In this document: positions 8,175-16,200 of the stretch, piece by piece | Layout: every line of letters starts with the position of its first letter | How positions within the stretch are numbered: position 1 is the first letter of the stretch | Source of the DNA: an uncultured Allobaculum sp. | GTDB lineage: Bacteria; Bacillota_I; Bacilli_A; Erysipelotrichales; Erysipelotrichaceae | Length of the DNA: 34,344 bases | Assembly (NCBI GenBank): GCA_910577085.1 | Contig: CAJTLE010000014.1 | Coordinates: 1-34,344 of the forward strand | Direction: 5' to 3' | Notes under the pieces: generated by a model | What the model was told of the DNA's origin: nothing | Seen by the model: only the letters and a program-made list of their open reading frames with translations | Databases searched by the model: none | Position numbers and translations under genes: made by a program

Positions 8175-8987
8175 TTAGTCGGTTCTGCTTGTGGTCTCTG
8201 TGTCGTCAGCGACCTCTGTTTTCTCGTTCGTTTTTGCAACGAGGATGCTGGTGAACTGACGGTAATGTTCGAGAATATCTTCCGATACCTTATCGTCGGT
8301 AATAATTTTGTCGATGTTATGAAGGTGATAGTAAACATAGAAATCTTCACGATTGAATTTATGGCCGTCTGCCAGCAGGTAGACGGTTTTTGCGTTGCTG
8401 CAGGCGATATGCTGCAGTTCGCCTTCTTCCATGGACGAAGTCGTGATGGAATCATCGGCAATTCCGTTACACGAAATAAAGGCTTTGTTGAATTTCATAT
8501 TCGCAGCAACCTGGTTGGCCAAAGGACCGCAGAAAGCTTTGGTATTGGAGCGGTAGTATCCGCCAATCAGCAGAAGTCGGTCTTCATATTTATCTTTGAG
8601 TACTTCAAAAGCTGGCAGGGAAGGAGTCACGATTCGGATCTCTCTTTCCTTTAACAGCTGGGCCACCATTTCAATTGTGGTTCCTGGCCCGAGAAAGACG
8701 GTTTCGTGATCGCTGATCTGTTCAACTGCTGTTTTGGCGATGGCGAGTTTTTCTTCTACTTTTACTGTCGCTTTTTGCAGATGGGACAGTTCGTAATCGA
8801 TGTTGTAGTCCAGTGCCTGCGCTCCGCCATGAATCCGGATCAGTTTTCCGTTTTTTTCCAGCTCATCAAGATCCCGTCTGACCGTCATATCCGAGACACC
8901 AAGAGCGTTCATGATTTCGGATGCGGTGACAATTCCTTTAACGGCAATCATTTCCTGAATACGGGAAAGCCGTTCTCGTTTCAGCAT
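8175..8987 (-). CDS. DeoR-family repressor, probably LacR of the lactose operon
   Basis: The 270-residue protein has the DeoR winged helix at about residues 5-57 (RLSRIQEMIAVKGIVTASEIM, then SDMTVRRDLDELEKNGKLIRIHGGA). It also has the DeoRC sugar-phosphate sensor at about 75-235 with the signature FLGPGTTIEM and LLADGHKFNR. In Streptococcus, Lactococcus and Staphylococcus, LacR of this family is released by tagatose-6-phosphate. Divergence from lacG makes the same role likely here. A polar C-terminal tail (last 20 residues, Thr/Glu-rich) is extra. The ATG at 8987 has a strong site, AAGGAGGA. Its promoter region is shared with lacGFE. Confidence 0.9.
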   Translation of the reverse strand: MLKRERLSRIQEMIAVKGIVTASEIMNALGVSDMTVRRDLDELEKNGKLIRIHGGAQALDYNIDYELSHLQKATVKVEEKLAIAKTAVEQISDHETVFLGPGTTIEMVAQLLKEREIRIVTPSLPAFEVLKDKYEDRLLLIGGYYRSNTKAFCGPLANQVAANMKFNKAFISCNGIADDSITTSSMEEGELQHIACSNAKTVYLLADGHKFNREDFYVYYHLHNIDKIITDDKVSEDILEHYRQFTSILVAKTNEKTEVADDTETTSRTD

Positions 8988-9018
8988 GGGTAAATCCTCC
9001 TTACATCTCCATCTTTAT

Positions 9019-9045
9019 TTAATACAGATTTTGAGTCTGGGTCAA
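9019..9045 (-). promoter_or_regulatory. Candidate promoter of the DeoR/LacR gene
   Basis: On the minus strand TTGACC (9045-9040) is followed after 15 bp by TATTAA (9024-9019). The spacing is short, but the hexamers are good and the position, about 30 bases upstream of the start codon, is right. Confidence 0.4.
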
Positions 9046-9089
9046 GTTAAAACAAACAAAACCAAACAGAATATTTTGAAGAGCCAACG

Positions 9090-9103
9090 TGTAAGCGGTA
9101 TAA
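9090..9103. promoter_or_regulatory. cre-like site upstream of the lac operon
   Basis: TGTAAGCGGTATAA matches the cre consensus TGNNARCGNWWWCA at all fixed positions except the penultimate C. It lies about 27 bp upstream of the -35 element of the lacG promoter. Confidence 0.45.
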
Positions 9104-9104
9104 A

Positions 9105-9124
9105 TGTTTGAAATTGTTGTTTGA
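9105..9124. promoter_or_regulatory. Paired TGTTTGA words, putative LacR operator half-sites
   Basis: TGTTTGA occurs at 9105-9111 and 9118-9124, just upstream of the -35 box. The same word recurs at 9208-9214, and its complement TCAAAC at 9197-9202 and 10770-10775. Recurrence around the lac genes only suggests a regulator site. DeoR-family LacR sites in lactic bacteria are similarly rich in such words, as I recall. Confidence 0.4.
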
Positions 9125-9129
9125 TAGTG

Positions 9130-9158
9130 TTGACTCTGGAAGGTGGAGACTGTATATT
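9130..9158 (+). promoter_or_regulatory. Sigma-A promoter of lacGFE
   Basis: TTGACT at 9130-9135, a 17-bp spacer, then TATATT at 9153-9158. The predicted start is near 9165, which gives an untranslated leader of about 90 bases carrying the inverted repeat at 9179-9212. Confidence 0.75.
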
Positions 9159-9178
9159 ATTCTTGCAACAACAAGAAA

Positions 9179-9212
9179 AAACAAATTCGAACAAAATCAA
9201 ACGAATTTGTTT
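9179..9212. promoter_or_regulatory. 11-bp inverted repeat in the lac leader (operator or hairpin)
   Basis: AAACAAATTCG (9179-9189) and CGAATTTGTTT (9202-9212) are perfect complements around a 12-nt spacer that itself contains TCAAA. It lies just downstream of the predicted transcription start, where a repressor would block elongation. It is the best single candidate for the LacR operator. Confidence 0.5.
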
Positions 9213-9256
9213 GAATGCAGCGAAGCAAAAGGGCATCGCTGCCAGGGAGATAAAAA

Positions 9257-10657
9257 ATGAAAAAACTACCTGAAGACTTTCTGTTTGGCGGGGCGACAGC
9301 CGCCTACCAGGCAGAAGGCGCAACCCACGAAGATGGAAAAGGGGAAGTGGCGTGGGATGAATTCCTCGCAAAGCAGGGACGTTTCCTTGCGGAGCCGGCC
9401 AGTGATTTCTATCATCAGTACCCAAAAGATCTTGAGCTGTGTCAGATGTTCGGTGTCAACGGGATCCGCCTGTCGATCGCATGGAGCCGGATTTTTCCGG
9501 ATGGAACAGGAAAAGTAAACCCAAAAGGAGTTGAATTCTATCACAATGTTCTGGCGGAAGCGAAAAAACGGGGAATCAAAGTCTTTGTGACTCTGCATCA
9601 TTTCGATACCCCTAAAGCCCTGTTTGATGATGGCGACTTCTTAAACCGCAAAACGGTTGAAGCCTTCATTGACTATGCGAAATTCTGCTTCGACGAGTTC
9701 AGGGAAGTGGAATACTGGACAACGTTCAATGAGATTTATCCGATTGCGACCAACCAGTACCTGTTAGGCATCTTCCCTCCAGGTATCAAATACGATCTGA
9801 CCAAAGTCATCGCCTGCCTGCACAATATGATGTATGCCCACGCAAAAGTCGTAAACCTGTTTAAGGAAAATGGCTATTCCGGCCAGATCGGCGTCGTTCA
9901 TTCTCTGGAAACAAAATATCCGGCCAGTGAGAATCCAGAAGATATCCATGCCGCTTTCCTTGACGATGCACTGTCAGTCCGTTTTTTACTGGATGCTACC
10001 TATAAAGGGGAATATTCTACAGAAACCCTGCAGGCTCTTGATGAAATCTGCAAAGCCAACAACGCTCACTACGAATTTTCTGAAGAAGACTTCGTTGAAA
10101 TGCGCAAGGCGAAAGATCGCAACGACTATCTGGGCATCAACCACTACCAGAGTCATTTCGTCAAAGCCTACAACGGTGAAAACGCCATCCACCATAACGG
10201 AACAGGCGATAAGGGAACCGGCAGCTACAAAGTGAAAGGCATTGGGGAACGGATTTATAAAGAAGGCTTAGAGCGCACGGATTGGGACTGGCTCATTTAT
10301 CCACAGGGACTGTACGATCTGCTGATGCGCATCAAGCACGATTACCCGAACTACAAAGCGATCTATATCACTGAAAATGGCATGGGCTATAAAGACGAAT
10401 TCAAAGACGGTGTCATCATGGACGAACCAAGAATCGACTATATCCGCAAATATCTTTCAGCTTTGGCGGATGCCATTGAAGATGGAGTGAATGTTAAAGG
10501 CTATTTCCTGTGGTCCTTAATGGATGTCTTCAGCTGGTCGAATGGCTACAACAAACGCTATGGCTTATTCTTCGTCGATTTTGAGACCCAGAAACGCTAC
10601 CCGAAAGCCTCTGCCTACTGGTACAAACTGCTCTCAGAAACGAAAACAATCATCTAA
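9257..10657 (+). CDS. lacG: 6-phospho-beta-galactosidase
   Basis: This GH1 enzyme of 466 residues hydrolyses lactose 6-phosphate from the PTS to glucose and galactose 6-phosphate in the cytoplasm. The start LPEDFLFGGATAAYQAEGAT is characteristic of LacG. The acid/base is E159 in TTFNEI and the nucleophile is E373 in ITENG. The phosphate-binding loop near the C-terminus (S428, K433, Y435 in SWSNGYNKRYG) marks the 6-phospho-specific branch rather than a plain beta-glucosidase. The ribosome site is GGGAG before the ATG at 9257. It is the first gene of lacG-lacF-lacE. The order differs from the lacFEG order of streptococci and staphylococci, and lacABCD are not in this window. Confidence 0.95.
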   Translation: MKKLPEDFLFGGATAAYQAEGATHEDGKGEVAWDEFLAKQGRFLAEPASDFYHQYPKDLELCQMFGVNGIRLSIAWSRIFPDGTGKVNPKGVEFYHNVLAEAKKRGIKVFVTLHHFDTPKALFDDGDFLNRKTVEAFIDYAKFCFDEFREVEYWTTFNEIYPIATNQYLLGIFPPGIKYDLTKVIACLHNMMYAHAKVVNLFKENGYSGQIGVVHSLETKYPASENPEDIHAAFLDDALSVRFLLDATYKGEYSTETLQALDEICKANNAHYEFSEEDFVEMRKAKDRNDYLGINHYQSHFVKAYNGENAIHHNGTGDKGTGSYKVKGIGERIYKEGLERTDWDWLIYPQGLYDLLMRIKHDYPNYKAIYITENGMGYKDEFKDGVIMDEPRIDYIRKYLSALADAIEDGVNVKGYFLWSLMDVFSWSNGYNKRYGLFFVDFETQKRYPKASAYWYKLLSETKTII

Positions 10658-10819
10658 ATTTGAAAAATGAGGAAACCAGCCTGGATTGGGGATATAGAAC
10701 CGCATAAGAATCGCAGCTAATTAAATTAGAAATAATTTATAACGATATAAACAACAAGATCATTCATACTCAAACAATCAACTGAACCCGACAGTTGCCC
10801 AAAGAAGGAGAAAAAGAAA

Positions 10820-11131
10820 ATGACGAAAGACGAATTAACGATGACCGGTTTTGAAATTGTCGCCTACTCTGGCGATGCAAGAAGCACCCTGCTCGACCTG
10901 CTCAAGGAAGTAAGAACAGGCAATTTCAACAATGTCGAATCCAAACTGGCTGAAGCAGATGAAAACATCAACCTTGCTCACAAAAGCCAGACCCAGATTC
11001 TGGCTGCCGAAGCAGGCGGGGAAGACATGGACATGGGATTCATTTTCATCCATGGTCAGGACCATCTGATGACAACGATCCTGCTGCGCGATTTGATTAC
11101 CGACATGATTGAACTGTACAGAAGAGGATAA
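10820..11131 (+). CDS. lacF: Lactose-specific PTS enzyme IIA
   Basis: The 103-residue protein matches the trimeric, all-helical IIA-Lac family in length and sequence. The phospho-accepting histidine is H78 (in IFIHGQDHLMTTIL), the same position as in the S. aureus protein. The metal-binding D81 of the trimer core follows. It passes phosphate from HPr to the IIB domain of LacE. A 162-bp gap after lacG contains a small hairpin (CAACTG / CAGTTG at 10779-10797) and a TCAAACA word, so extra regulation or RNA processing between lacG and lacF is possible. The ribosome site is AAGGAG, and the stop lies 4 bases before the lacE start. Confidence 0.95.
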   Translation: MTKDELTMTGFEIVAYSGDARSTLLDLLKEVRTGNFNNVESKLAEADENINLAHKSQTQILAAEAGGEDMDMGFIFIHGQDHLMTTILLRDLITDMIELYRRG

Positions 11132-11135
11132 GAAG

Positions 11136-12929
11136 ATGAATGCGATTATTGCCTTTATCGAGAAGGGAAGACCTTTCTTCAATAAAATGGCAGGAAACGC
11201 CTACCTTCAGGGGATCCGTGATGGCTTCTTAACAGCCATGCCTGCCATCCTGTTTTCCAGTATTTTTATTCTTTGCGCAGCTCTGCCCGAAGTATTTGGC
11301 TTCACTCTTCCAGCTGAATTATCGAGTTGGCTGTGGCGGATTTATAACCTGACGATGGGGGTTGTAGCCATATTGGTTGCTGCCACAACCGCACGCTCTC
11401 TTGCAGAAAGCTTCAATCGCAAACTTCCAGGCAGCCAAAGCATTAACATTGTTTCCGTCATGCTGGCAAGCATCTGCGGATTTCTGACACTTGCAGTGAC
11501 TGAAATTGATGGAGGCATTGATGTAACGTATCTGGGAACAAAGGGGCTGCTCTGTTCCTTTATTGCCGCATTTCTCTCATGCAACCTGTACAAGTTTTGC
11601 ATGATCAAAAACATCACAATCAAAATGCCGCCAGAAGTTCCAGGGGTTATTTCCAATGTCTTCCGGAACGTCTTTCCATTCTCGTTCTCTGTCATTGGCT
11701 GTGTACTCCTTGATCTTCTGACGACTAAACTGTTTGGGGCCCGCTTTGCCGAAAGCATCATCATGTTGTTCTCCCCGTTCTTCCAGGCAGCCGATTCCTA
11801 CCTTGGACTGGGTCTGATCGGTGGAGCGATGGCATTCTTCTGGTTTTTGGGCATTCATGGACCATCCATTGTTGAACCAGCGATTGCTGCGGCCATTTAT
11901 GCCAATGTAGAAGCCAATCTGATGCTGGTGCAGAATGGTGAACATGCCTCCATTGCCCTGACTGCCGGATTCCAGAACTTCATCGTCTGCTTTGGTGGAA
12001 CCGGATGCACGCTGGTTGTTCCCTTCCTTCTGATGTGGTTTTGCAAATCCAAACAGCTCAAAGCAGTAGGACAGGCTTCCTTTTTGCCAGGCCTTTTCGG
12101 AGTGAACGAGCCCGTTCTCTTTGCAGCGCCAATTGTATTGAACCCATATTTCTTTGTCCCGTTCCTGCTGGCCCCAGTACTCAATGCATGGATCTTCAAA
12201 TTTTTCGTGGATGTCCTGCAGATGAATTCCTTCATCTACGTCCTGCCATGGGCAACCCCGGCCCCCATTGCGATGTTCCTTGGAACCGGAATGGCCTGGC
12301 TGGCTCTCATCCTTGCTCTGGTGCTGATTGCGGTTGACTGCATTGTCTACCTTCCATTCATCAAAGCCTATGATGCTTCCATTGTTGAAGAGGAAGATAA
12401 GAATCTCGAAGAAGAAAAAGCAGAATCTGGAACTGCTGCAGCCGCCACTACAAATGCAGCTTCCAGCCCTGAACCATCTTCAGCAGCAACCACTCCCTCC
12501 GTGGTTACCGCTTCATCAAGCAAATTAGAAGCAGTGGATGGAAATACAGAAACTGCAGCTTCAGATCAGAGTACAGAACCAGCTTCCGAAAGCGATTCTT
12601 CGAAAACAAATCCGCTCAATGTTCTTGTTCTTTGTGTTGGTGCAGGGACTTCGGCCATGTTTGCCAATGCGGTCAATAAAGGCGCCCAGGAAAAAGGACT
12701 GCCCGTAACCGCTCAGGCCGAAGCATTTGGCGGTCATACCGGAATTCTGCAGAACTTCCAACTTGTCGTATTAAGCCCGCAGGTTCAGACAAGATACGAC
12801 GAGATCAAAGCTGATGCTGATCAGTATGGAATCAAAGTTGTAAAAACCAAAGGGGCTCAGTACATTAACCTGACCCGCCAGCCGGAAAATGCGGTTAACT
12901 TTGTAATCGAGGAAGTGAACAAAGGCTGA
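11136..12929 (+). CDS. lacE: Lactose-specific PTS enzyme IICB
   Basis: I place the start at the ATG at 11136 (MNAIIAFIEKGRPFF), preceded by AGAGGA; an upstream ATG at 11109 lies inside lacF without a ribosome site. The product has 597 residues. The IIC transport domain (about 1-415) has the usual membrane segments and GIHGPSIVEPAI; a IIB domain at about 493-597 has the phospho-cysteine C500 in VLVLCVGAGTSAMFAN. The linker of about 75 residues is very rich in Ala, Ser, Thr, Glu and Pro and seems long and disordered. It imports lactose as lactose 6-phosphate with LacF. It is the last gene of the operon, before a long hairpin terminator. Confidence 0.95.
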   Translation: MNAIIAFIEKGRPFFNKMAGNAYLQGIRDGFLTAMPAILFSSIFILCAALPEVFGFTLPAELSSWLWRIYNLTMGVVAILVAATTARSLAESFNRKLPGSQSINIVSVMLASICGFLTLAVTEIDGGIDVTYLGTKGLLCSFIAAFLSCNLYKFCMIKNITIKMPPEVPGVISNVFRNVFPFSFSVIGCVLLDLLTTKLFGARFAESIIMLFSPFFQAADSYLGLGLIGGAMAFFWFLGIHGPSIVEPAIAAAIYANVEANLMLVQNGEHASIALTAGFQNFIVCFGGTGCTLVVPFLLMWFCKSKQLKAVGQASFLPGLFGVNEPVLFAAPIVLNPYFFVPFLLAPVLNAWIFKFFVDVLQMNSFIYVLPWATPAPIAMFLGTGMAWLALILALVLIAVDCIVYLPFIKAYDASIVEEEDKNLEEEKAESGTAAAATTNAASSPEPSSAATTPSVVTASSSKLEAVDGNTETAASDQSTEPASESDSSKTNPLNVLVLCVGAGTSAMFANAVNKGAQEKGLPVTAQAEAFGGHTGILQNFQLVVLSPQVQTRYDEIKADADQYGIKVVKTKGAQYINLTRQPENAVNFVIEEVNKG

Positions 12930-13076
12930 TCCGAATACGAACGCGACTGGATAATAGAGCAATCAGAAAGCCTGAACTGCAACAGTTCTGGATCTTATGA
13001 GGCCAAAATACCAGAGTTTCCAACCACTGGATGCTGCGAGATCAAAAGCAGTGAAATCAGTTCAAAATTGAAAAAT

Positions 13077-13131
13077 AAAGAGAGGCAGAATGTCACCATT
13101 TCATTCAGGGGTGACACTCTGCCTCTCTTTT
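13077..13131. terminator. Strong bidirectional terminator between lacE and the adhesin
   Basis: A 21-bp stem with one mismatch: the left arm ends GCAGAATGTCACC at 13097, and the right arm begins GGTGACACTCTGCC at 13110. The loop is 12 nt, and A-runs and T-runs flank both sides. It can end both lacGFE and the minus-strand adhesin gene. Confidence 0.85.
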
Positions 13132-13286
13132 ATGCGATCGAAGAGGGATTGATTGTCCTGTGACAATCGTTCGAATTGCGGGATTTCAAATCGATGCAAT
13201 TCTGGATTCGGGATTGGTCAATCCTGGAATCATCGCCCGCTCAGTTTTCAGTCTGATTTCCGGATTTGTTCCGGCTGGTTTCGGGC

Positions 13287-16200
13287 TTATTTCCGGCTGG
13301 ATTTTCCCGCTTTTTCATTTTGACGGCGGCTTCTTCTTTCAAGTCCAATCAGCGTGGTGCAGATCACAATTGAACCAGCTGCAAGGCTCATCCATTTGCC
13401 ATAGGAGCTTTGAACAGCGGTATTGATTGAATTCGGCCGCGTCGACGTGCTGCTGGAATTTCCAGATCCACTGCTGACCAGAACAGTATTCGATTTTACA
13501 CTGCTGATAGAATCTGCACTCACACTGGCCTGATTGCTCCAGCGGGTGAGTTTTGAGGCAGCTGGTACGGTGACATCAAAATAGACAATGACATCTTCGC
13601 CGGGATCGAGCTGCGGAATGGTCCATTCCACCTGTGATGTACTCTCAGTGACTTTGCTGGAAACCGGTCGGCGGCCAGTTTCGAAATCAGCCGATTTCTT
13701 CACCAGGGTTAATTTGGATCCGGTATCTCCTTCAACAGCCAGTACAGGAACTTTATCAGTAATGCTCAGATTGACCGCTTTCTGGTTTCCGGTATTGGTT
13801 ACCCGAATGTAATAGCGAAGGGTATCTTTTGCGTTGACTGTCTGCTCATTGGTGACGGCCTTGGCAAAGGATGAGGAGCTGGTCGGATTGACCAGAATTC
13901 TCTTGTCCACATTCAACGAGATCTGGTTCTGGTTCGTATTTTGATTCGAGTTCTGATTTGAATCCTGGTTCTGATCCGGTTTTGGGGTTACCTGGACCGG
14001 ATGACGGGTCGTATTGGATGGAGTCTGCTGGGAGCCGATGATCTGGTTTGCGGTGTTGGTAATCGTTTTTTCGCTCTGAATCTCTTTTACTTTGGCCTGG
14101 AATGAAATCGTTCCGCTGCTTCCAGCGTTCTGGTTTTGAATGGTCCAGGTATAGGCCTGGCCATTGTTGGATTGCGTCCAGTCCTCTGCATCCAGAGCAT
14201 TTCCCGAGCTGTCTTTAACAACCGCACTGTCGGCTATAAATTCGAGATCCGGATCGAGCGTGTCGACAATCTGAAGATCACTTCGGGTTGTGGAGGTGTT
14301 TTTCCAGCTGATGGTGTAGGTGATCACCTGACCGGGTTTCACTGTCGTTGAGCTGGCCGGATCTGCGCTCTTGACAGGTTTGAAGTCCGTATCCGGCTGA
14401 TCCGGATTGGACGGTTCAGGCGGAACAGGAGTTTCTTTTGCGTAAACTGTATTGTTGCGCAGCAGGACATTCTTGGAAATAACTCCGGAAATGTCATTGA
14501 GCGAATTGTTTGAACTGGCTGAGGTCGTGGTGCTTTGGGCCTCTGTACTGGATGCCTGGGTTTCGGTGTCTGGAAATGAAACGGACCTGTAGTCATAGGT
14601 AATCAGTTCATAACCGGTTGGATCGGACTGGGCAGCGGCCTGGTAGGTATAGTGCAGTCCGGCAGGAAGTGCCTGAGCAAAGTGCCAGACCATCGCATTG
14701 CGCAGGATTTCGCCCTGATTATCACAGATACCGGACTGAGAACCCATGATGGTAAAGGATGCTGATATTGTCTGACCGTCTTCGGATGGATAGAAGTGTA
14801 CAGGAATGGCGTTAAAAGAATCCGAGTCATTCTGGTCATTCGAGTCATTCGATTCATTCTGGAAAGTCAGGCTGTTTTGAGTCTCTGAGTTTCCGGTGAT
14901 CAGAGCATAGTCAGTATCTGTCTTGACCTGCTTCAGGTTGCTGCCGCTTAACTGAAGGGTCATTTCAAATTTTGTATTGTTGAAATCCTCCAGCTCTTTT
15001 TCATTGCCTGGTGCAAGCAGATCACTGTCTTCGACAAAGTTGGCAAATAACAGGTTGGTCTTATGATCATTTTCGATGAGCACTGTATTTTCGCCAAGAA
15101 ACAGTGGGGCCAGCGGGGTGTTGACCGTGTCGTGATAGATATCCGGCGATTGTGTATGGAGGGCTTTCCAGTTTTGCATGGCGTTGGTCCGGATAAATCC
15201 GGTATCCGTGATAAAGAACAGGTCTTTGCCATCCTGGTAAACGTAATGACCAAGCTCAGTGGAATAAGTTAAATCAGCGGCTGATCCCACGGAAAGATAG
15301 GCCTGAAGCTGATCAACGTAGACCGGTTTCTGCTGAGAATACCCTTGCGTTCCTGGATCAGGCAGGGCAATCGTATGCGGTAAGTCTGGATTGGCCTGGT
15401 TTGTAAACTGTGGTTTCCAGCCCGAGGCAAACTGTTCCATATTGTCGGCGGCAGAGGATGGCTGGATCTGTTTGAGGACGGTAATGTCATGGAGCGTATT
15501 GTTGATCTCACCGCTTGTGGCGTATTTTTTCATGGTCTGAACAAGATCGCCAACCTGAGAACGGACTGTAATGCCATCATCGGCACTGCCCGCATCCGGA
15601 TACATAGCATTTGCTCCCTGAATAACCGTAATTCCCTCAAGGGCTGCGGAATTCGGGAGATATCCATCGGGAACGCCTGTTTCCTTTAATAGATAGCGGC
15701 TTCCTTCCACATTCCAGCCCGTACCTAACTGATTTGGATCCGTGGTGGTTTTCGAGCTGGCCTGAACTGTTGCCTGACCAGCCGAAAGCGCGCCGCTTTC
15801 ATCTTTCTGGAATTTTGGCGAGAAAATCAGAGAACCGTTTTGATCAGTTACGCCTTTTCCCACTTCAATTTGTGTTTCAGCCCCATTGGCATCGGTTTGC
15901 TGCAGGTAGAGAGTGAACTCTGCTCCTGCAATCGGATTGCCGCTCTCGTCATGCTTGAGAACATGCAGATCTGGAGTGACGTTTGGTATGTAGAGGATAC
16001 TCAAAAAGCGGGTATTGAACTGCTCTGGAGAAAGGAACTGAATTCCATAGTCCAAAGCGTCTGAACTCTCTGAATCGTCGAAGGCATTTACGGCTGAACC
16101 ATATACGCTGCCCAGTTTTTCATACAGTTCTTTTTTGGATAAATCGGCTACGCTCTGGCCTTCAGACAGAGTCGGCTGCAGGACTTTTTGAAGGAAGCTT

